From 2-02-FULL-55-14 sp964473365 (GTDB taxonomy: Bacteria > Bacteroidota > Ignavibacteria > UBA10030), in contig CAYYOV010000010.1 in NCBI GenBank assembly GCA_964473365.1, forward strand, positions 1 to 64,000: a DNA stretch of 64,000 nt. The letters run 5' to 3'. Of the stretch, positions 15,886-24,341 are shown piece after piece. How positions within the stretch are numbered: position 1 is the first letter of the stretch; every line of letters starts with the position of its first letter. A program made the position numbers and the translations under genes. The notes below the pieces were generated by a model that made no database searches, had not been told where the DNA came from, and saw only the letters and a program-made list of their open reading frames with translations.

Positions 15886-18029
15886 TGATACGATCTGACC
15901 TTTTTCACGTCGTCCGAGGTTGCAGGGCGCAACGAAACCGCGGCTCCCCCACCTTCGGCAAGCCGCAGCGAAAGCTTCGTTGTCCGATCGACCAGCGATT
16001 CCCTGATCACGTACGCCTTCGGATTGTTCTTCCAATGCGCAGTCGGTCCATCGGCATAGATCGTGGCCACATACTTCGCACCGCCCGGCAGAAAACCCAG
16101 GTCCGCTTTGGCCACGCGTGATCGCTCATCCGTGATCGCACCGATGAACCATGCCTCTTTACCACGCGCCTTTCGGGCAATGGTGATATAGTCGCCCGGT
16201 TCTGCTTCGAGCACGACCTTTTCATCCCAATCCGCAGGAACATCCTTGATGAATTGAAAGGCGTCCAGATAGCGCTCGTAGTTCTCCGGAAAGTCGGCAG
16301 CCATCTGGATCGGACTATACATTGTCACATACAGGGCGAGCTGCTTCGCAAGGGTCGTGTGCACCTGTTCCGTCTTCCCTGGAAAATAGTGGTCCATCTT
16401 GACCTCGAAGATCCCCGGTGTGTAGTCCATCGGACCGCCGAGCAATCGCGTGAACGGCAACACGGTCTCGTGCCACGGCGGATTGCCGACGCTCCAGGCG
16501 TTGAACTCGTTGCCCCGTGCCGATTCGCAGGCCAGCCAATTCGGATACGTTCGGTGCAAGCCCGTCGGCCGGACCGCCTCGTGCGAATTCACCATGATCC
16601 GGTATTCGGCCGCCTTCTGCGCCACGCGGATGTAGTGATCGACCATCCATTGACCGTCATGGTATTCCCCGCGGGGGATGATGCGACCGACGTACCCCGT
16701 CTTCACGGCATCATATCCGTGATCTTTCATGAAGCGGAACGCCTCGTCCAATCTCCGCTCATAGTTGGTCACGGACGCGGATGTCTCATGATGCATGATG
16801 AGCTTCACGCCTTTCTTCGCTGCGTAGGCCTGCAATTCCTTCACGTTGAAATCGGGATAGGCAGTGACGAAATCGAACACATTCTCCTTCCATTGCCCAA
16901 ACCAATCCTCCCAGCCGACGTTCCATCCCTCGACAAGCACTCCCTGGAAGCCGTGCTTTGCGGCAAAATCGATATAGACCTTGGTGCGCTCTGTCGTGGC
17001 GCCATGCCGACCGTTCGGTCTGAGCGAGGCCCAATCGGTCTCCCCCAGCCGCACGTTGTTCACGTCTGAGTAATTCCAAGAGGCTGTGCCCACATGCATC
17101 TCCCACCAGATCCCGACGTATTTCATCGGCTTGATCCAGCTGACGTCGCTGATCGTAGACGGGTCGTTCAGGTTCACGATGAGGTTCGAGGCGAGGATGT
17201 CACGAGCGTCGTCGCTAACGAGGATCGTACGCCACGGCGTGACAGACGGTGTCTGCAGGTAGGCACGATTTCCCACAGCATCGGGAGCCAAATGCGAGAC
17301 GAGCGAGAACTCCGACTGATCGATCTCGAGCGTCATGGCCGGATAATTGACGAGCGCAGCCTCGAAGATATTGATATAGAGCCCGTCCGACGAGACCATC
17401 ATCAGCGGTGTCTGAACGAAGTTCTTGCCGATAACGGTCTTCGAGAAGATCTCACCCACGTTCTTCCCCTGCTCGGCGTTCACCTCGGACAAGCGCGTCT
17501 CCGAGTAGGCATATTCGTTCGTGTCGTAGTCTCCGGGGATCCAGATCGCGCGATGATCTCCCGTCATGCGAAATTCGGTGCGCTCACCTGCGACGACGAA
17601 ATGCTTGAGAGCATCCTGTTCCGCAAATTCGTACCTGAAACCGAGGCCGTCATCGAACAATCGAAAACGGATCGCCAAGGTGCGTCCCTTGGACGAATCT
17701 TGCCGCAACACCACAAAGAGCTCCTCGTGACGATCGCGCACAAACTTCGACTCACCCCAGACGGTCTCCCAGGTCTGGTCCACGGAAGTCGCCTTCGATG
17801 ACTCAAGGTGGAACCCACTGGTGAGTGACGATTGGTCCTTGAGAATGATCCCTAGCCGGCTCGGACGCACCACGGGCTTCGCACCATGCTGGAGGGTGTA
17901 GGTTGGCTCTCCTTCCGGATTGATGGAGAATTGCAGCACGAGTTGCCCGTTCGGAGAGCGAAGGGTTTGTCCAGCTGCAAAGAGGGTGCAGAGAGATAGC
18001 AGCAGAGCGATCTTGGTGGTCATGGTCAT
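15882..18029 (-). CDS. GH97 alpha-glucosidase, inverting (SusB) type
   Basis: 715 residues with a signal peptide (1-20). The N-terminal beta-sandwich is followed by the catalytic barrel. Glutamates at 367 (VEGWN), 415 (HHET), 484 (SHEAVRPTG) and 508 (RGNEF) have exactly the spacing 48/69/24 of the four acidic residues 391/439/508/532 of Bacteroides SusB. The nucleophile aspartate of retaining members is replaced by the Gly of VKTGYVG. This marks an inverting enzyme that removes glucose from alpha-glucosides such as malto-oligosaccharides, in the periplasm. The start is ATG 18029 (a second ATG lies 6 bases in); ribosome binding site weak. It heads an operon with the small outer-membrane protein and DUF2007 protein and is divergent from the OPT/CstA operon. 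The retaining subgroup hydrolyses alpha-galactosides, but the residues argue against that. Confidence 0.95.
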   Translation of the reverse strand: MTMTTKIALLLSLCTLFAAGQTLRSPNGQLVLQFSINPEGEPTYTLQHGAKPVVRPSRLGIILKDQSSLTSGFHLESSKATSVDQTWETVWGESKFVRDRHEELFVVLRQDSSKGRTLAIRFRLFDDGLGFRYEFAEQDALKHFVVAGERTEFRMTGDHRAIWIPGDYDTNEYAYSETRLSEVNAEQGKNVGEIFSKTVIGKNFVQTPLMMVSSDGLYINIFEAALVNYPAMTLEIDQSEFSLVSHLAPDAVGNRAYLQTPSVTPWRTILVSDDARDILASNLIVNLNDPSTISDVSWIKPMKYVGIWWEMHVGTASWNYSDVNNVRLGETDWASLRPNGRHGATTERTKVYIDFAAKHGFQGVLVEGWNVGWEDWFGQWKENVFDFVTAYPDFNVKELQAYAAKKGVKLIMHHETSASVTNYERRLDEAFRFMKDHGYDAVKTGYVGRIIPRGEYHDGQWMVDHYIRVAQKAAEYRIMVNSHEAVRPTGLHRTYPNWLACESARGNEFNAWSVGNPPWHETVLPFTRLLGGPMDYTPGIFEVKMDHYFPGKTEQVHTTLAKQLALYVTMYSPIQMAADFPENYERYLDAFQFIKDVPADWDEKVVLEAEPGDYITIARKARGKEAWFIGAITDERSRVAKADLGFLPGGAKYVATIYADGPTAHWKNNPKAYVIRESLVDRTTKLSLRLAEGGGAAVSLRPATSDDVKKVRSYQ

Positions 18030-18126
18030 ATCCGGCGGTGATGAGACAAGGTAGAAAACCCTCCGGGCATCCGCCATGCAGATGCCGGTATTCGCGGAGT
18101 TCTCACGCAAAAATGAGAAGGTCGGG

Positions 18127-18155
18127 TTGACATCTTGCGCTTCCTTTCGTAGCGT
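18127..18155 (+). promoter_or_regulatory. promoter of OPT-cstA operon
   Basis: TTGACA (18127-18132), 17-base spacer, TAGCGT (18150-18155; only the TA...T bases match consensus). The start of transcription would be about 25 bases before the ATG at 18187. The GH97 gene starts on the other strand at 18029, so the 157-base gap holds both promoters. Confidence 0.45.
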
Positions 18156-18186
18156 CACGCATTCAGACACCTTTACCCACTCGACG

Positions 18187-20247
18187 ATGCCCACGAAAAA
18201 CCTCGTCCCATTCGTTCCCGCAAGTTCCACACTGCCTGAATTCACCTTCCGAGCGGTCCTGCTTGGGATCATCATGGCCATGGTCATGGGGGCTGCCAAC
18301 GCCTACCTGGGACTCAAGGCCGGAATGACGATCGCCGCCACATACACGACGGCCGTGATCGGGATGGCGGTGATCAAGGCCTTGAAGGGATCGATCCTGG
18401 AAGAGAATGCCGCACGAACCATTGGCTCGATCGGCGGCAACATTGCCACGGGTGCGATCTTTACGCTACCGGCCTTCTTTATTGCTTCCGTGTGGACGCC
18501 GTTCTACAGTTCCGACCACTATCTCATCGCCACGGTCATCCTGTTTGTAGCTGGCGTGCTTGGCATCATGTATGTGACAGTCCTTCGACGCGTCCTCGTC
18601 GAGGACGTCGAGCTTCCCTTCCCTGAATCGATCGCCGCCTCCGAGATCCACAAGTCCGGCCAATCGGGCGCCGGCGGCTCGGGATACTTGTTCGGGGGCA
18701 TGGGACTCGGCGCCGTCATCAACTCGCTCGTCGAGACGAAGGTCATCGCGGCCGGTTGGCAGAAACTGGTATCGCTCACCAAAGGGACGTTGCTGCTTCG
18801 AGGGCCAGGCATGAATCCGGCGTATCTTGGCGTCGGCTACATCATCGGACCGAAGCTGAGCGCCATCAATTTCAGCGGTGGTGTGCTCGCATGGGGACTC
18901 CTGACGCCGATCATTGCATACTACCTCCACCGCGACAACCCCGGAGCGGTCGCGGACTGGGGTGCGGAGTTGACATACGTGTGGAAGAACACCGTCCGCT
19001 ACATCGCCATTGGGGGTATGCTCGTCGGCGCGTTCTACACGCTCTATAAGATGCGCTCAAGCCTCATCACCGGGATCAGCCGTTCCCTCTCGTACGTCCG
19101 GGGATCTGCTTCCGGCACGGTGGATCTCCCCCGCACGGAGCGGGACATTGCCTTACGATGGACGATGCCCACGATCGCGGTCATTGCGCTCGTCATGCTC
19201 CTCATCTTCATGCAATTCACGAATGCCTGGGTTCCCGCGGCTGTTGCCGCCCTCGTGAACCTCTTCCTTGGGTTCGTGTTCGCAGCCGTGTCCGGATACC
19301 TCGTCGGGATCATCGGCGTGAGCAACAATCCCACCAGCGGTCTCACAGTTTCCGTATTGATCATCGTCGCCTTCCTGATGGTGGCACTGGGCATGGAGGG
19401 CGAATCCGCTGTCGCCGCCGTGCTCGGAGTCGCAGCATTCACCTGCACGAGTGTCTCTGTCGCGGGTGAGATGATGCAGGACCTGAAGGCCGGTCACATC
19501 CTCGGTTGCACCCCGTGGAAGATGCAGGTCGGAGACATCTTCGGCGTGGCTGCCGCGTCACTCGTCATGTTCCTCGTTCTTTCTCTGCTGCACATCGGAG
19601 ATCTGAAACGCTCAACCTCGGAGCGAATCGACCGGCTCACTGCCGAGGGACAGACGTTGGTGATGTACCGGGGGGCAGATCCGGCAAAGGCCGGCACGCA
19701 GTATGCGCTTGGCGACCTTGGTGATCGTACACCGGAAGAGTTGAACGACATTCTGGGGACGCAGGCCGGGTTCGGTGGCGAGCGACTTCCGGCGCCCCAA
19801 GCGAGCCTGATGGCCGTCGTCGCCCGCGGGATCATCGAAAGCAAGACGGAGTTGATCCTTGTCCTGACCGGCATGCTGATGGGGCTATCGCTGATCATGA
19901 TGCAAGTGCGAAGTCCAATGCTGATCTGCGTGGGCATGTATCTCCCGATCGATACCACCTTTGCGATCTTCATTGGCGGCGCGATCCGGGGCCTACTTGA
20001 GCGGCTTCAATCAAATCGAAAGATCGAGGGGGCCGCAAAAGAGTCCATGGACAACGCGGGGATCCTTCTGGCCTCTGGTCTGATCGCGGGCGAGGCGCTG
20101 ATCGGACTCTTGTTTGCCGGCCTGGCCTTCGGCGAACTGCCGATCCCGCATGTCTTTGAAGGTCCATCGTATCTGGTAAGCATCATCATCATGGCGCTTC
20201 TGGCCGCATTGCTCCTGATCGTCCCACTGCGTCGGACATCCGCATGA
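18187..20247 (+). CDS. OPT-family oligopeptide transporter
   Basis: 686 residues from the ATG at 18187. The N-terminus has the OPT hallmark: FTFRAVLLGIIMAMVMGAAN then AYLGLKAGMTIAATYTTAVI, followed by ENAARTIGSIGGNIATGAIF, and later VMFLVLSLLHIGDL and LPIDTTFAIFIGGAIRG. About 14-16 membrane segments. OPT proteins are proton-driven importers of small peptides, or of metal-chelate complexes in the YSL branch. A longer frame from 18076 was rejected because it would start upstream of the promoter. The stop overlaps the cstA start (ATGA), so the two transporters are made together. Substrate cannot be told from sequence; pairing with CstA, once described as a peptide-starvation protein, hints at peptide or amino-acid-derived carbon. 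Confidence 0.93.
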   Translation: MPTKNLVPFVPASSTLPEFTFRAVLLGIIMAMVMGAANAYLGLKAGMTIAATYTTAVIGMAVIKALKGSILEENAARTIGSIGGNIATGAIFTLPAFFIASVWTPFYSSDHYLIATVILFVAGVLGIMYVTVLRRVLVEDVELPFPESIAASEIHKSGQSGAGGSGYLFGGMGLGAVINSLVETKVIAAGWQKLVSLTKGTLLLRGPGMNPAYLGVGYIIGPKLSAINFSGGVLAWGLLTPIIAYYLHRDNPGAVADWGAELTYVWKNTVRYIAIGGMLVGAFYTLYKMRSSLITGISRSLSYVRGSASGTVDLPRTERDIALRWTMPTIAVIALVMLLIFMQFTNAWVPAAVAALVNLFLGFVFAAVSGYLVGIIGVSNNPTSGLTVSVLIIVAFLMVALGMEGESAVAAVLGVAAFTCTSVSVAGEMMQDLKAGHILGCTPWKMQVGDIFGVAAASLVMFLVLSLLHIGDLKRSTSERIDRLTAEGQTLVMYRGADPAKAGTQYALGDLGDRTPEELNDILGTQAGFGGERLPAPQASLMAVVARGIIESKTELILVLTGMLMGLSLIMMQVRSPMLICVGMYLPIDTTFAIFIGGAIRGLLERLQSNRKIEGAAKESMDNAGILLASGLIAGEALIGLLFAGLAFGELPIPHVFEGPSYLVSIIIMALLAALLLIVPLRRTSA

Positions 20248-22091
20248 ACGCCCTACCGTTGATGCTTGGGGCGCTGTGTGTCATGGCGATCGCGTATCGC
20301 TACTACAGCGCCTTCATTGCTGCCCGTGTAGTCGTCCTCGACGCGACGCGCACGACGCCAGCGCATGTCCATCGCGATGGTTCGAACTACGAGCCGACCA
20401 ACAAATGGGTCTTGTTCGGACACCACTTTGCAGCGATCGCCGGGGCGGGCCCTTTGATCGGTCCGACCCTTGCGGCGCAGTTCGGTTTCCTTCCCGGATT
20501 TCTATGGCTCCTCATCGGCGTTGTCGTAGCAGGCGCCGTCCATGATTTCGTCTCCCTGGCGGCATCGCTCCGCCGTGGCGGGCGCTCTCTCGCAGAGATC
20601 GCGCGGATCGAGATCAGCCCGCTCGCCGGTGTCGTGGCCTCTGTGGCCATCCTGATCATCATCGTGGTGAGCCTGGCCGGACTTGGCGTGGCCGTCGTGA
20701 ACGCGTTGCATGAAAGCTCCTGGGGGACATTCACCATCGCCATGACGATCCCGATCGCCATGTTCGTCGGCGCCTGGATGCGATTCATTCGCCCGGGACA
20801 TATCGCTGAGGCGTCCGTCATCGGTGTGGTTGGCGTGCTGGCGGCCGTGATCGGAGGTGCATGGATCCCGGCCTCAGCGTTCGCTTCGTGGTTCACGCTG
20901 ACACGGGAGCAGATCATCGTCGCATTGGCCATCTACGGATTCCTCGCCTCCGTTCTGCCCGTCTGGATGCTGTTGGTGCCCCGGGACTATCTCAGCTCGT
21001 ATATGAAGCTTGGGACCGTCTTCGCACTCATTATGGGTGTGATCATCGTTGCTCCCGAGCTCAAGATGCCTGCCCTGACGGAATACATTCACGGGGGCGG
21101 CCCGATCATCGCCGGCAAGATCTTTCCGTTCATGTTCATCACCATCGCGTGCGGCGCGATCTCCGGATTTCACTCACTCGTCTCCACTGGCACGACACCG
21201 AAGCTGATCGCGAATGAAGCGGACGCCCGCATGATCGGATATGGAGCCATGCTCATGGAGGGCGTTGTCGGGATCGTTGCCCTCATTGCAGCGACTTCGC
21301 TTCATCCAGCGGACTACTTTGCCATCAACCTTTCACCGGAGAAGTTCGCGACGCTCGGCCTCGAGCCGGTAAATCTCGCGATGCTGTCGGCCGAGGTGGG
21401 GGAACAAGTCGCTGGTCGTCCTGGAGGAGCAGTCTCGCTCGCCGTCGGGTTCGCTCAGATCTTCACGGCATTGCCGGGAATGGCCTCCCTCATGTCGTAC
21501 TGGTACCATTTCGCGATCATGTTCGAAGCGTTGTTCATCCTGACGACGATCGATGCGGGGACGCGCGTCGGCAGGTTCCTGCTGCAGGAATTCGCCGGTA
21601 AGGCGTGGAAACCGTTCGAGCGCACCAATTGGCTTCCCGGAAACGTCCTGGCAACCTCGCTGATCGTGTTCGGCTGGGCATACTTCATTTGGAACGGAAG
21701 CATCAGCATGATCTGGCCGATGTTCGGCACGGCCAATCAGTTGCTGGCCGGAGTGGCCCTTTCGGTCGGAACGAGCTACATCATCAACGCCGGCCGCTGG
21801 AAATTGGCTTGGGTCACCCTCGTGCCGATGCTGTTCGTCACCACGACCACCCTTACGGCAGGCTACTTCAATATCGTCGACAACTTCTGGCCCCTCACCA
21901 CCCTCCCCGACAAGGCTTCTCAGGGGTACGTCAACTCGACGCTTACGGCCGTCATGATGATATGTGCGATCATTGTCCTGGTCGAAGCCGTGCGCAAATG
22001 GTATCGGGTCATCTTCCTCCACCACGATCCCTACGAAGGCATGACCATCGGTGCACCCCGGATGACGGGCATGGTCATGCGATGTTGCTAG
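20244..22091 (+). CDS. cstA: carbon starvation protein CstA (pyruvate/peptide transporter)
   Basis: 615 residues with about 16-18 membrane segments. The family signature is complete: NYEPTNKWVLFGHHFAAIAG then AGPLIGPTLAAQFGFLPGFLW, GAVHDFVSLAASLRRGGRS, ISGFHSLVSTGTTPKLIANE, MFGTANQLLAGVAL. E. coli CstA and its relative BtsT import pyruvate, and older work linked CstA to peptide use. Translational coupling to the OPT gene (4-base overlap) and position just upstream of pyruvate dehydrogenase genes both suit a role in feeding C3 carbon to the cell. E. coli CstA is about 700 residues; this shorter form is common elsewhere. A hairpin follows the stop. Confidence 0.93.
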   Translation: MNALPLMLGALCVMAIAYRYYSAFIAARVVVLDATRTTPAHVHRDGSNYEPTNKWVLFGHHFAAIAGAGPLIGPTLAAQFGFLPGFLWLLIGVVVAGAVHDFVSLAASLRRGGRSLAEIARIEISPLAGVVASVAILIIIVVSLAGLGVAVVNALHESSWGTFTIAMTIPIAMFVGAWMRFIRPGHIAEASVIGVVGVLAAVIGGAWIPASAFASWFTLTREQIIVALAIYGFLASVLPVWMLLVPRDYLSSYMKLGTVFALIMGVIIVAPELKMPALTEYIHGGGPIIAGKIFPFMFITIACGAISGFHSLVSTGTTPKLIANEADARMIGYGAMLMEGVVGIVALIAATSLHPADYFAINLSPEKFATLGLEPVNLAMLSAEVGEQVAGRPGGAVSLAVGFAQIFTALPGMASLMSYWYHFAIMFEALFILTTIDAGTRVGRFLLQEFAGKAWKPFERTNWLPGNVLATSLIVFGWAYFIWNGSISMIWPMFGTANQLLAGVALSVGTSYIINAGRWKLAWVTLVPMLFVTTTTLTAGYFNIVDNFWPLTTLPDKASQGYVNSTLTAVMMICAIIVLVEAVRKWYRVIFLHHDPYEGMTIGAPRMTGMVMRCC

Positions 22092-22093
22092 GT

Positions 22094-22122
22094 GGTCGCC
22101 TCCGCCATCCTGGAGGGCGACC
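22094..22122 (+). terminator. weak hairpin after cstA
   Basis: GGTCGCCTCC and GGAGGGCGACC form a stem with one bulged G, loop GCCATCCT. No T-run follows, so it may act with Rho or simply stabilise the 3' end. The remaining gap to the pdhA promoter shows nothing further. Confidence 0.4.
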
Positions 22123-22243
22123 GGGGCCATGTCATCCCCGATGCATTAGCCCCTGCCGGATCGGCGCACCGCGGTATCACGCCAGCACCCCGGGATCACG
22201 AGCCGTTCACCTCATCCCTGCCCGTTCCGCTCCAGGTCTCATC

Positions 22244-22274
22244 TGTGAATTGTCCGCTCCATTTCTTATATTTG
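22244..22274 (+). promoter_or_regulatory. Bacteroidota-type promoter of pdh operon
   Basis: TATATTTG (22267-22274) is a perfect TAnnTTTG -7 element. TGTG (22244-22247), 19 bases upstream, is a poor match to the -33 TTTG. The ATG of pdhA is 39 bases after the element. Confidence 0.6.
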
Positions 22275-22313
22275 TAGCCGCTTCCCAGTTCTGACACATC
22301 CAGACACTTCGAC

Positions 22314-23327
22314 ATGTCAAAGAAGACTGCCCCGGCTTCTGAGAAATCCTCTCGGACCCTAGGGCTACCGAAAGAGACGCTGCTCGCCTGGTACGACGAT
22401 ATGGTGCTCGTCCGTCGTTTCGAGGAAAAGGCGGCGCAGCTCTATGGGATGGGCCGTATCGGCGGATTCTGTCACTTGTACAATGGTCAGGAGGCGATCT
22501 CCACTGGCGCCTCGGCTGCCCTCACGCCGGAGGACTACGTCATCACGGCCTACCGAGATCACGGCCTGGCGATCTCCCGTGGCGTCGACCCCAAAGCCTG
22601 CATGGCCGAGCTGCTCGGGAAATACACCGGCACCACCAAAGGCAAAGGCGGTTCGATGCACTATTTCGACCGCGAGAAGAACTTCCTGGGCGGCCACGCG
22701 ATTGTGGGGAGCCACGTTCCGATCGGTGCGGGCGTCGGGTTCGCCATCAAATACAAGGGCGAACGGCGCGCGATCCTCGTCTTCATGGGAGATGGCGCCA
22801 CCAACATTGGCGCGTTCTACGAAGGTCTGGGTCTTGCGCAATTGTGGAAGCTGCCCGTCGTTTTCATCATTGAGAACAATCGCTACAGCATGGGGACCTC
22901 AGTGGCCCGCTCGTCCCCGGTCGAAGATCTCTACAAGAAAGCCCTCGCATTCGACATGCGTTCAGACGTCGTCGACGGCATGAACGTGCTCGAGGTCTAC
23001 CAGAAGGTGAAGCAGGCGGCCGATCTCGCCAAGAACGAATACCTCCCTTCGCTGCTCGAGATCCGTACCTACCGCTATCGCGGGCATTCGATGTCGGACC
23101 CGATCCACGGCCACTATCGGACCAAAGAGGAGGTCGAAGAACAGAAGCGCTCCGACCCGATTTCATTGTTCGGGTCGATCCTACAGGACGAGGGATTGGC
23201 TGACGAGGCCTATTTCGAGTCCGTTGAGAAGCGGATAAAGAAGGTCGTCGAGGAGTGCGTCACGTTCGCCGACAATTCGCCCGAACCACCGCTCGAAGAG
23301 CTGTGGAAGGATGTTTATCTGCCCTGA
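22314..23327 (+). CDS. pdhA: pyruvate dehydrogenase E1 component, alpha subunit
   Basis: 337 residues, the normal length. The thiamine diphosphate/Mg motif is present (FMGDGATNIGAFYEG to VVFIIENNRYSMGTS), as is the phosphorylation-loop segment YRYRGHSMSDP. E1 alpha and beta form the heterotetramer that decarboxylates pyruvate and transfers the acetyl group to the lipoyl arm of E2, in the cytoplasm. First gene of pdhA-pdhB-E2, with 15-base gaps between genes. A branched-chain 2-oxoacid dehydrogenase is the other possibility, but the motifs GLGLAQLWKLPVVFIIENN and FGSILQDEG read as the pyruvate type. The E3 gene is not in the window. Confidence 0.93.
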   Translation: MSKKTAPASEKSSRTLGLPKETLLAWYDDMVLVRRFEEKAAQLYGMGRIGGFCHLYNGQEAISTGASAALTPEDYVITAYRDHGLAISRGVDPKACMAELLGKYTGTTKGKGGSMHYFDREKNFLGGHAIVGSHVPIGAGVGFAIKYKGERRAILVFMGDGATNIGAFYEGLGLAQLWKLPVVFIIENNRYSMGTSVARSSPVEDLYKKALAFDMRSDVVDGMNVLEVYQKVKQAADLAKNEYLPSLLEIRTYRYRGHSMSDPIHGHYRTKEEVEEQKRSDPISLFGSILQDEGLADEAYFESVEKRIKKVVEECVTFADNSPEPPLEELWKDVYLP

Positions 23328-23342
23328 CCGAGGACTGAGATC

Positions 23343-24326
23343 ATGCAAGTCGTGAGTTTTCGTGAAGCATTGAATCAAGCCATGGATGAGGAGATGGCGC
23401 GCGACGAGCGCGTGCTTCTCATGGGCGAGGAAGTGGCCCAGTATAATGGCGCGTATAAGGTCAGCCAGGGCCTCCTGGCGAAGTGGGGTCCAAAGCGGAT
23501 CATCGACACGCCCATCGCTGAAGAGGGCTTTGCCGGGATCGGCATTGGCGCTGCCATGGCCGGCCTGCGGCCCATCGTGGAGTTCATGACCTGGAACTTC
23601 TCGCTCGTCGCCTACGACCAGATCGCGAACCACGCTGCCAAGATGTTGTCGATGTCGGGCGGTCATTTCAGCGTGCCGATGGTGTTCCGCGGTCCGGGTG
23701 GCGCAGCGCGCAATCTCGGTGCGACGCATTCCCAGGCCCTGGAAGCGATCTACGCTCACATTCCCGGGTTGAAGGTCGTCATGCCGTCAAACCCGTATGA
23801 CGCAAAAGGGCTGCTGAAGAGCGCGATCCGCGACGACAACCCGATCGTGTTCATTGAAAGCGAGATCATGTACGGCGACAAGGGCGAGATCCCCGAAGGC
23901 GAGTACACGGTCCCGATCGGCGTCGGATCCGTCATCCAAGAAGGCACGGATGTCACAGTGGTCTCCTGGTCCAAGGTGCTGCAGCGCTTCACGATACCGG
24001 CGGTGCAGCAACTGAAGGAGGCTGGGATCAGCGTCGAGCTGATCGATCCCCGGACGATCAAGCCAATGGACTGGGACCTGATCATCCAGTCGGTACGGAA
24101 GACCAATCGCCTTGTCGTTGTCGAAGAGGGTTGGCCGTTCGCGGGCGTGGGCGCACAGATCGCATTCGAGGTGCAACATCGCGCCTTTGACGACCTCGAT
24201 GCTCCTGTCGAACGGGTCACCCAGGAAGATGTGCCCTTGCCATACGCGAGCAATCTCGAACGGGCTTCGCTCCCGAGCGTCGACAAGATCATCAAGGCAG
24301 TCCACAACGTGCTGTATCGAGGCTAA
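23343..24326 (+). CDS. pdhB: pyruvate dehydrogenase E1 component, beta subunit
   Basis: 327 residues. Starts MQVVSFREALNQAMDEEMAR, then LLMGEEVAQYNGAYKVSQGL, DTPIAEEGFAGIGIGAAMAG, FMTWNFSLVAYDQIANHAAK and VPMVFRGPGG, all standard for the beta subunit, with the transketolase C-terminal domain from about residue 200 (LKEAGISVELIDPRTIKPMD). It contributes the second half of the thiamine diphosphate site at the interface with E1 alpha. Gap of 15 bases to each neighbour; clearly one transcript with pdhA and the E2 gene. Confidence 0.95.
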   Translation: MQVVSFREALNQAMDEEMARDERVLLMGEEVAQYNGAYKVSQGLLAKWGPKRIIDTPIAEEGFAGIGIGAAMAGLRPIVEFMTWNFSLVAYDQIANHAAKMLSMSGGHFSVPMVFRGPGGAARNLGATHSQALEAIYAHIPGLKVVMPSNPYDAKGLLKSAIRDDNPIVFIESEIMYGDKGEIPEGEYTVPIGVGSVIQEGTDVTVVSWSKVLQRFTIPAVQQLKEAGISVELIDPRTIKPMDWDLIIQSVRKTNRLVVVEEGWPFAGVGAQIAFEVQHRAFDDLDAPVERVTQEDVPLPYASNLERASLPSVDKIIKAVHNVLYRG

Positions 24327-24341
24327 GAGGAACCGACGGCC

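Noticed and set aside
16254..17069. 271-codon plus-strand frame
   Set aside because: Antisense to the GH97 catalytic domain.
21333..22130. 265-codon minus-strand frame
   Set aside because: Antisense to cstA, with no hydrophobic or family pattern of its own.
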